Assembly (NCBI GenBank): GCA_029959195.1
Contig: CP114117.1
Coordinates: 2,108,001-2,172,000 of the forward strand
DNA from: Dictyophora rubrovolvata
Lineage: Eukaryota; Basidiomycota; Agaricomycetes; Phallales; Phallaceae
Length of the DNA: 64,000 nt
Direction of reading: 5' to 3'
Shown here: positions 42,053 to 53,090 of the stretch, piece after piece
How the letters are laid out: each line of letters begins with the position of its first letter
How positions within the stretch are numbered: the stretch's first letter is position 1
Position numbers and translations under genes: made by a program
The notes under the pieces: generated by a model
Seen by the model: the letters and a program-made list of their open reading frames with translations, nothing else
What the model was told of the DNA's origin: nothing
Database searches by the model: none

Positions 42053-45000
42053 TTAAAACCACTTTGTATTTTTTTGGACATTGGTATCGTGTTGTACAAA
42101 CAATTGCTTCAGAGAGTCATTTTCCTTTTCCAGCCGCTTTATTTTTTCAGTAGCGGCTCTCAATTTTTCTGCCAAATATTTTGCCCGTTGGTTCACTCCA
42201 GCTTCAGCCCAGTTCAAGTTTTTAAGCAGCGCGAGCTCCGACTCTACGCTCTTAATTGCCGTTTCCGCGCTCGACATGAGCTCCTCGTTGTATGCTATTT
42301 CTTGCACGGCATAAAAAGTTCGGTCAGAAACCAGTCGCTGGAAAACGTGGCGGTTAACGGGCTTTCCGGGACAGACACTAATCGGTTGACCTGCACAGCG
42401 GACACCATGTCAGTCATGTCACAATATACAATACTGCCGTTCTCGCACTTACCGTTCGCTGTGATAATTGATATCAATTCAGTTTGCTCCAATGCTCGCA
42501 GGGCTACTTCGTTACCCTTGAATGGAGAGTTCATCAGGACATCATAATAATTGGTCTATAAATTCATCACATATGAGATTCTTGGCAAAGACAATTAACT
42601 GCAGGTCCCATACCTGGTCTGTCGCAGCCAAAGCTTTGACAACGGACCATGCTTGTTGTCTTGTCCATGCCGTGCTTTTCCTTTCACCGGACCCATTTCC
42701 GAATACATTCTTTTTTATTTCTATCACACCGCGGCCTATAATATCTTCCACTACTTCATTAACCGTGATGCCCCGAAGTGTGTTGAGTTTATGTATAACC
42801 TAACCACATCGGTCAAACTACAAGCAGATGACGAGTATGGATGAGTTTTACCGTTTCAAGGTCGCGCACTCGACCACCTAGACGCTGAAGAACTTGGACT
42901 TCGTCTTGACTAAATGCATGATCCATCCCAAGGTCTTTGAGGTTCTGTTTTAAATACAATAAAGCACTGGGTTCATCGGCATCCGATAGAACGACATCAT
43001 TTAATGGTTGTGCGGGAACAGCTATCCATAGTTTATTACAAGAAGGCAACCCAAGCACAAACACAAACCTTTAGACAACTTAGTCGCATCCCGATTATCA
43101 CTTGTTACAATCACATGAGCGATCTATAGACAAAGTTGGGCAATTCTGGGTAAAATCTGAAAGAAAAAACTTACCTTGTTCGACACCAATCTACCCACCC
43201 AGTTTGTTAAGGCAGTCGTGATAATCGCCTCATTCCCTTGGCAATTTGGATCATAATGCTTGATTATGACTATAGGCATCGCCTCTACGGGCCGAATACT
43301 CTTGTATTCTTTTTTCCCTGCGTTGCTTTGCCGATTAATTCGGTCCTCGTGGTTCTCAGATAAACCATCAATCTCGTCGAAACGTTCGATGCCAACACCT
43401 AATTCAGATATTATGCCATTCCCAGAGACACAGTCAATACGACCATCGTGAAAATAACCAGATCTAATCTTCGCCAGACGATCGGCCTGCAGTAAACTTC
43501 GTCTCCGTTCTCCTTTCTCACAATCCTCTCTTTGTCTAGAAACATGATCTACAGCTTGCCGCAATCCTTGTTCGACCACATCCAGGACTTCCTTGACCTG
43601 GTCTTGTAGCGAGGAACTGAGGCCAGCTAGATAGTATCGGTAAAACCAAATGCTCATAATGCTGATAGTAAAATTACCTTTCTGTCCAACGAGTCCAACA
43701 CTGGCAATATCTATCAAGTTTTTGAAGGAATTTAGAAAAGTGAAAATGGGATAATATCCTGTTTGTTTAGCCAACATTTTCACCATGCTTGTATCGGAAG
43801 TGGCATCATATATTTTGGAACAGTCAATAATCATGAGATGCCTACAAATTACTTTGAATTGAAGCAGTATACATTTTTAAAAAAAAGATAGCTACCTTGA
43901 AGTTTTATTAAGGACAGATCCCAGAAGCATTGTCTTACCGCACCCAGCTGGCCCGTGCAGAAAAGTCAGCGTAGCTGGCGAAACTAAAGTTGTTTCTTTT
44001 CTTTCATAATAACACAAACCAACTCACTAGGCTCATCCAATAGGTAATTTTGTAAATTTGCTTCGGCATCTTTACGATCTTTCCAAGCAGATGCATTGAC
44101 ACGACGACTTTCCGCTTTTGCAGGATCGAATAGTTTATACAAAGACTGTCGCTTAAGCCATTGAATGAAAAAGTTTTCTGTTTTGTATTTATCACCTCAC
44201 GTCTCTGGGAGCTCAAATAAAGACCTACTACGATAATCAAACCATCCAAGGAGTTTGGATTCAACAGCAAAAGCTCGTAGGGGATCAAATACCTAGAAAA
44301 TTAACCATTCAGCATAGAAGACAAAGCCAAAAAAACGTACAGTGTATGTGAGGGTCCCCAAGAGAAAGGCTATCACCGGAAAAACAATTCTAGGGTGTGA
44401 TATAAACCAACCACGAATCACATGCGCCTTAATTGGCCGTTCGTAAAAGGTACAAAGTCTGGTCCGGACCTGAGGATTTGAAGGAGATGGGATATAAGTC
44501 CCATGAATACAGTTATGAGCAATGACAGCTGATGATATTGTTTGAAAGATAACGAGAGAGGAACGGAAAGTTCCCGCGGAAACAGAAACCGGTGGTTCAA
44601 TATATTCAATGCGCCCAAAGGGCTACTTAAGTTCGTGAATTGGTGTCTAGAGGTGATGGTATAAGTCATTTTTACCCTCAATATGTCCCATAGTTGTTGG
44701 TCACGAAGATCTGGACCATCAAATTCTACACGCAAAGTACGACTTGCATACCGTTTCATATCTTCTTGCCAGGGAGTCCCGATGACACGCCATAAGCGAC
44801 CAGTCCCAAGTGACATTACTGATGGCAGACCTCCATGCGAATGAATTCGTTCCAGCATAACCTTGTAAATGTCATCAAGAGGTGAGACAGGTAATGGGTG
44901 CGAATCCAAAGTCAATTCTGGCTTAAAGCAGAACTCTATAAACACGCCCCCGTCTTTTGTTCTAATGCAAAAAGTCAATTTCAACCGTTACAGGACATAT

Positions 45001-45362
45001 ATTTGGCCATGATTACCTTGGTTCAGTTTTTGAGAATTCATATCCCGGTACAGGGATATCCTTGATTATATTCTCAATTGACTGACATACGGACCGCTCT
45101 CGTAAAAGAGCTATATAATGCCGTATACTAAATACATCAGTTGGGGGGTCAAGGATGCATTTTTGGAGACATACTCCCATGTGCCTAGCTGAATGGGAAA
45201 CACAGAGTCTACGAAAAAGAGTCCTTTTTCCCTCCTCGAACTACCAGTGCAGTTTGCGTCAAGGGAGTTTAACAGCTGTAAAGAAGCACTCGTATGGAAA
45301 TGAGAGGAAATAAAGGCACGAGAAATGGAGCCGCAATTAATGACGGAATACCGTGATACCAT
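42053..45362 (-). CDS. YME2: Mitochondrial escape protein Yme2/Rna12-like
   Basis: Inner-membrane protein that influences mitochondrial nucleoid structure. The ATG at 45362 gives MVSRYSVINCGSISRAFISS, a plausible mitochondrial presequence, then GLFFVDSVFPIQLGTW, the Yme2 signature. Removing an intron with donor GTATGTC gives LGTWDIRHYIALLRER and then DGGVFIEFCFKPE. The RRM-like part has GRLWRVIGTPWQEDMKRYAS and LRVEFDGPDLRDQQLWDILR. A single membrane segment (WFISHPRIVFPVIAFLLGTL) follows, then an ATPase module with a P-loop GPAGCGKTMLLGS near 43930-43970. The C-terminus is a coiled coil (KLRAATEKIKRLEKENDSLK) ending KWF, stop TAA at 42053-42055. There are many short introns. Length is normal for the family. 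Confidence 0.9.
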
Positions 45363-45468
45363 AATTGTACCACTTTGTGAACAGACTATGAAATCTAGTC
45401 GATTCAGTGTGCACTGTGAGTTGAATTACTGTGACGTCACGCTTTTTTTTCAACCTTTTCACCGAGGC
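45363..45468. promoter_or_regulatory. Divergent promoter of two mitochondrial genes
   Basis: Only 106 bp separate the start codons of YME2 (-) and the mS23 gene (+). Both products are mitochondrial, so shared control is plausible. A GTGACGTCAC palindrome (CRE/ATF-like, 45431-45440) lies about 30 bp before the mS23 start. Confidence 0.55.
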
Positions 45469-46457
45469 ATGCGTCGAATAGCCTCCAAAGTCCACCAGCA
45501 GGTATCGCGACTTCTTAATGCTGGGTTCATGAGGACGCCGGTTTGGTATCAGGCCGTTCTTGATCACCCTCCCTTACCCCTTCCCCCTCGTATGATTCTC
45601 CAGCGCACTTCGTTTGACCTGCCAACACCCGCCAAGAAAATTGAATCTTCCGACAGTCCGCTGCCTTCGAAAAAGCAACGTGGCAGCTCAAAATATTTTC
45701 GTGCACCTCAGGTACTTCCAAAACCCATTGAATATCTTGAGGATTGCGTGCGAAGACAATTCTTCAGAGACAGGCCTTTTGAAGCTTTCCGAGCTAAGAC
45801 ATTGGTAGAGGATGGGACTATAGAGGAAGAACATATCGTAGCTGGCAAAGAATGGACGAGATTACGTCAAAGGGGGCGAGTCCTATTACCGGAAGAGTGA
45901 GCTTTATTCTGTTCTTCCTTTACATGGTTACCTAAATACTTTCAAGTGCTATCCGGTTCGCTGTGCACTTACATAGATCTCATGGAAAACCATTGACGCT
46001 GGCCTATGTCGAAGCTGTACGACAATATGATGCTTTGAGGTCAGAACAGCATATCATGTCCCGATTTGCCTTGCTAGAAGCTAGGGCACATGGTGCACAA
46101 TTCAGCGTTGGTGCTAACAGAGTCGACTCTGACTCACCTGAAGTAACACGTGGATTCGAAATGGAGCAGCAAGCCTTGGAAAGTTGGTCAGAATATGGTG
46201 ATATTGATAGCGGCGGCATGTCGAGTGCGGACATACATGTGGCACGGAAGAGATGGAAAGCCGTGGCGGAACCCCCTTTAATTGAAGGGAGTGGGTGGTC
46301 TGGCGGGAAAGATTATATCAAACGATGGAGACAGGGTGCACGGCCAAAATATGAGACGCGGCCACCGAACGATCCTATTCAGCCTGAGGAGAGCCAAGTT
46401 CAACGTTTAGATTGGAAGGATATTGCACCCGCGTCTTCGGTGGAACTATACCAATAA
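45469..46457 (+). CDS. RSM25: Mitochondrial small-subunit ribosomal protein mS23 (Rsm25-like)
   Basis: Component of the mitochondrial 37S ribosomal subunit. The ATG at 45469 gives MRRIASKVHQQVSRLLNAGF and MRTPVWYQAVLDHPPLPLPP, the N-terminal mS23 pattern (short basic helix, then PxWY). LPKPIEYLEDCVRRQFFRDR and PFEAFRAKTLVEDGTI follow. An intron (donor GTGAGC at 45897, acceptor CATAG before about 45975) joins LPEE to SHGKPLTLAYVEAVRQYDAL. The C-terminal half is charged and low in family-specific marks, ending SSVELYQ, stop TAA at 46455-46457. The upstream in-frame extension is not used because the mitochondrial protein pattern starts at this ATG. Confidence 0.82.
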
Positions 46458-46633
46458 CAAGCATTTACGTTCCACTGTCATTCTTAATAGAAACCATATA
46501 CATTTCATCTCACTGTACCCTTTCTCTCTTTATAGTCCATCGTATGCGAAATTTACTATGACGCGGGCTATATTCATGTCCTATGTATGTAAATCTCATA
46601 ATTTCGTTATGAAAAATTTAAAAGAAAATTTCT

Positions 46634-47516
46634 TTAGTAAGCTGGTTCGCGAAACATGAACTGAAAACTATATTGTTTTGTATCTGGGTCCCAATGAGAC
46701 CAACTCCAGCCGGTCTCGTCCTCATCTTCATTGTCAATTTCGCGAGAAGGGATACGAAATGCAATTGACTCATACGGTTCGGCTGCAACCTACACATAAA
46801 TGTCATTGATCCAGTCCTCACTGAAAAAACTCTCACTTACTATTAAATATTGATAAGCTCTATTTGGTGGCTCTCTCTTTTGTTCCCATGCACTCATGAA
46901 CCGTCGACGAGGCTTAACTCCCTCTTTGATTTGTGGTAGATGAACTTGAACCAACATACCCTCTTTGCGCATTGTGGGATCCCGTACTTTGGTTACACGG
47001 TATCCGGGTCTACCAATCTTAAGGAATATTTTGCGAGTAACAGCACTCTGATGTGAAGGAGGAATAGTTAATTGGGCATCTTTAGCGTCTCGTGCGGCTC
47101 GTCGAGCAAGGTTAGTTTGATGCTTTTTACCCTGAGTATGAGCAAGATATGACCCTTCGTTGGTATGCAATGTCAGACAGAGACGACATTCAAGGGAACC
47201 AAGATGATTTCGGAGGATATAAGGATCCTGCAAAGAATTATGTGCTTGTTTATGAGAGGAGCTGAGGATAAAAGATACTTTAGCGAGATCAATGGTTTCC
47301 AAAGCAAGTTTTCTCAAACGTTCGCGCCTATCGACGTTCGTTTCAGAGGCACCAGCGACACCTCCGCCACCAAATTTTGAACCGACGCGATTCTATCACA
47401 ATACATCAGCTCCTATGAAGGAATGTTCTGATAATGAATACGACTGCATATGTACCTGGTAATCTAAATGGAAACGTCAGGAGCCTAGATTTTTCGATAT
47501 GAAGACACTCACCCAT
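46634..47516 (-). CDS. PRP11: Splicing factor 3a subunit 2 (Prp11)
   Basis: U2 snRNP component that helps position U2 at the branch site. The ATG at 47516 opens a first exon of only four bases (ATGG); splicing through GTGAGTG...TTTAG and a second intron gives MDYQNRVGSKFGGGGVAGAS, the very conserved family N-terminus, then RLRKLALETIDLAK. After another intron come DPYILRNHLGSLECRLCLTL and HTNEGSYLAHTQGKKHQTNL, the matrin-type C2H2 zinc finger. Then IGRPGYRVTKVRDP, LVQVHLPQIKEGVKPRRRFM and SAWEQKREPPNRAYQYLIV. The last exon reads AAEPYESIAFRIPSREID and ends QFMFREPAY, stop TAA at 46634-46636. It lacks the proline-rich tail of the human protein, as in other fungi. Confidence 0.95.
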
Positions 47517-47979
47517 TGTAGTTTTCCAACAAAACCGAGGGGGCAGTGTCACGCTGACGCATATTTGTCACAGTCTCTTGCCTTTCAATTCCGAAAACCA
47601 CTCAAAAATCACTTGTCAAGTAATTCTCCTCTCTTACTATATTTTGATTTTTATCGAGGCGTCATTGACGTGACCGACTAATTGATTATTTGCTATGCTT
47701 AGGCTACATAACTTGGGCGAACCAGTTTTGTACTACACGAATTAAAAGCATTTCAATCCATTGACCAGACCTCCGAGGGTGTAGCTAATAACATACGTAA
47801 TACGGAGGACGGGACTGGTACTGTATAGTAAAGACCAAAGATACGACCCTTGTCAAAAGGAATTCAGATTCTGCACAGCCCGTACTCGCTGCAAAAGGCC
47901 TTCGTAGACAGATGTACAATCGGATAGTTAAAATAGAACATCATTAAGGGAGTGGGGTAATTTGTACTTTGAGACCATC
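47517..47979. other. Intergenic region SF3a2-SKT5
   Basis: 463 bp: promoter of the SF3a2 gene and 3' region of SKT5. No ORF or repeat supported. Confidence 0.4.
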
Positions 47980-50055
47980 ACATTACAATGCATTCATCTC
48001 TTGTCTGCGCACGCGTTGGTCGGCCTTGATTGGATTTTTTGTTACCAAGCCGTTTTAGCTCAGTTAATCGGTTCATTGCTCGTTTATTTCCCTGCGCTAG
48101 AAAAAAAACATGAGCGATCAATGTTACACACATTTACCGCTTACCTGCGGCTCTCATATACCACCGCTTTGCCAACTCCATATCCTGTTTAACGCCAATA
48201 CCGACTTCTGCATAATATCCGACAGCATACTCGGCCTTAGAAAGCCCTTTATTTGCTGCCCTGCGAGCCCATAAATACGCCTCAGAGTCACTCTGCTTTA
48301 ATACACCTTCACTTCCGGTTAGATACCAACCGCTTAGAGCTAATTCAGCCTCCGGATCACCCTTTTCCGCTGCTTTCGTGTACCATGCAATCGACCGACG
48401 GGAATCGGCGGAACAACCTAAAGCCCCATATTCATAACACTGCCCAAGTTTATACTGACTCGGAATATACCCGAATTGGGCAGCGCGAGTGAAAAGCTCT
48501 TTGGCGTACATTTCATCATGAACGACAATACTATTGTCCTTCCTTTCATGGAGTAAGCCAAGTTCATGTAATGCATGCGGATTTTCCTCGTCCGCTTGTT
48601 CAGCCGCTCGCTTTAACCACCCTATAGCTTCTCGCGGATTTCTTTGCTGACCTAGAGATCCGTTGAGTAAAATCATGCCCAACTTGTACATAGCTGCAGT
48701 ATCGCCCAAACTTGCAGCTTTTCGATAAAAAGCGAAGGCGCGTGGGTGCTCTCGGCGAGTACCGGCTCCAATCTCATTGCAAACAGCGACACGATACGAG
48801 GCGGCAGCATGGTTTTGCTTAGCAGCCTGTAAATATAGATGGTAAGCTCGTTCATGATCAACTTGCAAGCCCAATGCGCCTGTCCCATGACAGTTAGCAA
48901 GGAAGAACTGTGCTTCCGCGTAAGCATTTCCTTGTGTGGCTAATCGTCTCACGACCTTTAAGCTTTCCGCAATTAAAGTATCACGGTACTTTTTAACCGC
49001 ACGTTGATCGGGAGAGTCAGCGCCAATTTTTTTGGCGGCTTCTATCAAATATTTAGCGTACGAGAAATGAGCCTCTGGATCCGGATCATTTTTAATGCGT
49101 TGTCGGTAGTCATCAACATAAGCCTTCGTGTAAGGTGGAGCAGTTAAATCCACGGCCTTGGACTTCTTCCTCGATCCAAAATCCACAGATGTAACTGTAC
49201 TCGATCGCTGCAAGCCGGATCTTGGATCTGCAGGATTGGGATTGGGTAATGACGACGTGCTTGAGATGGAGGGACTAACTGAAGGGAGTCTTGCAAGAGA
49301 GGGATCTGAAGGAAAGACATGTGTCTCCGAATGTCCCGCTGCACTATAATAACTGGACTGTTGTGTATGTAAGGGAACGACGGCGGGGGCCACACCCAGT
49401 GAATCAGGTCCAGCCGGGTAGTAGGTATCGTAGTATGTGTTCGATGTATTATTGTGCTGATAAGGATAGGAATAGGGTTGTTGCTCTTGGTGTTTCCCTT
49501 GATGTGGTTGAGCGTGGTCGAATGGAAGGGTAGTAGCATGTCTAGGTCGACTTTGCGAATAAAACAACGTTGTGTGATTCGACATAACGCTTTCACTCCG
49601 ATCAGGAAGATCAGTCAGGCCGCTGTGATAGCCTAATGCACTGGGGGCTCTGGTGGAGGGAGGATCACTGATACGTAAACCACTCATATGAAGAGAAGCA
49701 TCGTCGTATAGACGTGCATTTTCGTTGGAGGATTTTATTCCGTGATTTAAAGCTGGAGTCGATTGATTGTGTAGGTTCATGAGTGGATTTGCTAGTTTCA
49801 TTAAAAATAATCTGGATTCATCAGCTAGAAAGCAGACTCACGCCCACGACTTGGATCCAACTTGGGATCCCAAACACTGGGACCGTCCTCACCATCCCAG
49901 TTGTATTCATCAACTATGGAGTCCAATACCGGTGCCCAAGTTGGGTTGTCAGGTTGTTTGCCTTCGGAAAGCGACAGGCTAAGCTGGCCCTGAGGTTGAG
50001 AATTCGAATAAGACGACTGTTGCATGAAACCGTAAACTTCTGGTTGATATGACAT
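47980..50055 (-). CDS. SKT5: Chitin synthase activator Skt5/Chs4 with CaaX terminus
   Basis: Activator and localiser of chitin synthase III at septa and the cell cortex. The ATG at 50055 gives MSYQPEVYGFMQQSSYSNSQ. The first 240 residues are Ser/Pro/His-rich and disordered. Sel1-like repeats follow from about PYTKAYVDDYRQRIKNDPDP: SYAKYLIEAAKKIG, EAQFFLANCHGTGALGLQVD, ASYRVAVCNEIGAGTRREHP, AAMYKLGMILLNGSLGQQRN and PSQYKLGQCYEYGALGCSAD, through AEYAVGYYAEVGIGVKQDME. A 48-nt intron at 48097-48144 joins RAA to QGNKRAMNRLTELKRLG and a C-terminus DECIVM, a CaaX box expected to be farnesylated, as in yeast Skt5. Without that intron the motif would be missed. Stop TGA at 47980-47982. Confidence 0.92.
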
Positions 50056-50410
50056 CTCTGTGTGTTGCAAAAAGAAAAAGCTTGGCTGAACGTCGTTGAA
50101 GAACAAGGATAGATTCAAAATTTCGGCAAATGAGTTTGGAGGCGCTGCTTGAAAGAAAAGATAAGTTTACATAACGAAGCGGAGTACAAAGTGGGACAGA
50201 GTATACATTGAACTGTTTCTGGATGGTAGCACTAGTTGCGAGTTTTGAATATAATTATAAAGAACCTTCAAAAAGTATCCGCTCTCTACCTAATGAAATG
50301 TCGATATGCAACGTCAATCACCGGCGCATTCAAATTTCCTCACAGTTGTATCATTCATACTCCGTCGTCACGCGTCACACGTGACTTTGCTTATATCACA
50401 CGCCGCAGGC
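50056..50410. promoter_or_regulatory. Divergent promoter SKT5 / JHD1
   Basis: 355 bp between divergent start codons. Includes CGTCACGCGTCACACGTGAC near 50368-50387, with an E-box-like CACGTG; function unknown. Confidence 0.45.
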
Positions 50411-52945
50411 ATGGCTCCTCGTCGACGTTCCACTCGCAAAGCAACCACCACGACAACCACCCGCGAGCCTTCTCAGCAGCCATCAGAAGCTTCAGTTTTA
50501 TCGGATGTCCCTCAAACAAAAGACAAAGACAGCTGTCCATTTTGTTCTAAGTCGGAGTTTCGTCTTCAAGAAGGAGAAAAGGACACTTGGATCCAATGTG
50601 ATAAATGCAAGACTTGGTTCCATTGTCGATGTATAGGACAGGGCGATGATTATGAGGCACTTCACAAATGGCATGTAGGCTTACTATGCACTCCTGCTGT
50701 TAAAGTAAATCGTCCGTTAGGTACTGTCAACTATGTCGCGACGCCGATCCTACCCTAAAGTCGACTTTAAAGCCTCCTGCCCGCAAATCATCTCGGAAGC
50801 GTATGCAACTGGATTACGCCAATCTTCATGCTGGCCTTGATCCTTCAACCCATGATGCCAGCAAATGGCTGCAAATCATAGCGACAAAGGATATTAAAAG
50901 TGGTGATTTTCGGTGTATGAAAGGTTCAGACGTAAATACAGAGTGGTTGGAGCGTGACCCGGACGCGTTAAAGGAGCCAGTCATTATTGAAAATTCCGAA
51001 GGCTTGGGAATGCGCATGCCTCCCAAGGAATTCACGGTCGCCGACGTTGCAGAGTGCATTGGCCCTGAAACGCCGCTTGAAGTCATAGGTAATTCTTTAG
51101 GTTTCGGGTTTTTATTTCAAAGAAAACAATTATATCTAGATGTGTCTACTCAATCCACGTCCCCGAATTGGACATTGGGCAAGTGGGCCGAGTACTATTC
51201 TTTGCCTGCGAGCTCTCGTGATAAAATCCGCAATGTGATTTCCTTGGAATTCTCAAACACCCCCCTTGTGAATCAAGTCCATCCTCCTCGCATTGTGAAA
51301 GAGCTAGACTGGGTAGAGCTATTTTGGCCTGCCAGCAAACGGGGCCCTGGGCATTCATACCCTAAAGTTCAGATGTATTGTTTGATGAGCGTTTCAAATG
51401 CTTGGACGGTGAGGCTTTCTTTACTTCACTAAATACGTTCTTGCTAATTCATGAGTTCTTTTAAGGATTGGCATATTGATTTCGCGGGTTCCTCTGTGTA
51501 TTACCATATATTCAAAGGATCTAAAGTATCAAAATCTCGCTTCATATATGTTTAAAGTATTCAGTCTTGCCAGGTTTTCTATTTCATCCGCCCTACACCT
51601 TTTAATTTAAGTGCATATGAACGATGGTCCGGTACCGACATGCAAACTACAACTTGGCTGGGTGATATGGTGGATGAAGTTTTCAAAGTTGAGCTCGCGG
51701 AAGGTAGTACCATGCAAGTGATTTTTTTTTTCCTTATAAAGGCGTTTTATTTGTTGAACCAGTCTTGCTTTTAGGATCATTCCGACTGGCTGGATTCATG
51801 CTGTGGTATGCACCAGACATTGGAAAGGTTTCTTGCCGGTTATAAGTTTATCTTGCATAGTATACGCCTGTTGACTCCTTAGTTTTCGGAGGCAATTTCT
51901 TACATTCTTGGAATGTTGCGACTCGTGCGTATTCGTTTTGCGTACAGAGATATTTACTAATGCTTAGGAATAATACAGAACTAAGAGTTCGTGACATTGA
52001 GATTGCTACTCACGTCCCTAAAAAATTTCGTTTCCCATTGTTTTCTCGGTGAGTATTTTTCCACCTTTGGCATCTTAATTTTCCGGGAATTCCGGGAAGA
52101 CTTGCTTTTGCCAAGAGCGCGCTTATTTACTGATTTGATGATTTGGAAGGCTCTGTTGGTATGTTGGAGAGAAGTACCTTCGGGATCTCAAGGCATACGG
52201 AGAATTTTCCACGCGCATCTTGGAGTCACTTGCTGCCCTTGCTGATTTCTTAGTCTCTGAAGCCAGACTGGTTGAATCTCGCCCAAGTTCCCTCGCAGCT
52301 GTTGAGGCTATCAGGAAGGAGGCAAGGGAGGCCATTCCCGCGGACAAAGTAAAGGATGGCCCAGGTCTGGCGCGTGAATTACGATGGCGTGTGCGAAATG
52401 CACTTGGATTAACGAGCGATGACGAGACTATGAGCAAAAAAAGCAAGCCTTACAGCGTGACAATGCCAGCTCGCAGAACGAAACGCAAACGCGAAAGCGT
52501 AGACTTAGCGGACCAATCAGAGAAGGAAGAAGTTGCACAGACTCATCTTTTTCGAAATTGGGTCCCGCCAAGCTGGGATAAGGAAAAGTGTTTCCCAAGA
52601 CAAACAGTATCAGAAATTCGACAATTGAAAGGGACTGTTTTTAAAGAAAATGATACTGGACTCGAAGATTGGGCTGTTGATATTACCAATGGGGACGAGA
52701 TGCCAAATGGGACGACAAAGGATGAGGTTTCTGTAGAAACAACAACCGATGTTATCATGAAGATACGAAGAGTGCAATCGAGCACGGGGGATATCATTGA
52801 GCGCCAACGGGTAGAGCGTAAGTTAGAAGTGTTCAAATGGCCCAGGAAGGAGTATATCGAGTGTATCCATGGCGAAAATAAACCAATGGACGTGGAGGCG
52901 AACTCTCCCTCGAGCGAGTTAAAAATTGAGAGTTGTGTCAATTGA
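50411..52945 (+). CDS. JHD1: JmjC histone demethylase Jhd1 (PHD + JmjC)
   Basis: Nuclear Fe(II)/2-oxoglutarate-dependent demethylase, expected on H3K36. The ATG at 50411 gives [20 protein letters not shown]. The PHD finger is CPFCSKSEF... [17 protein letters not shown]; its final C-x2-C (WYCQLC) appears only if a 50-nt intron with a GC donor (50671-50720) is removed. [40 protein letters not shown] and [20 protein letters not shown] match the family. The JmjC core has [20 protein letters not shown], giving the H-x-D iron ligands, and [20 protein letters not shown], giving the second histidine. The C-terminal region has basic patches ([11 protein letters not shown]) and ends [11 protein letters not shown] at 52943-52945. 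About eight short introns. Confidence 0.92.
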
Positions 52946-53090
52946 CTTAGAGTCCATGTTGCTAATTGTTCGTGTAGTCATCATCGAATTATGTAACCTG
53001 TACTTCATGGCTATACAAAATTTGAAGCCGATTTACTAAGAGCGCGCGCCGCTTGAATAGGCTCGTCCCCCCTGTTACTTAAATGACAAC

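Noticed and set aside
48253-48492. ORFs antisense to the SKT5 gene (also 49144-49596)
   Set aside because: Shadow frames of a clearly conserved coding sequence on the other strand.
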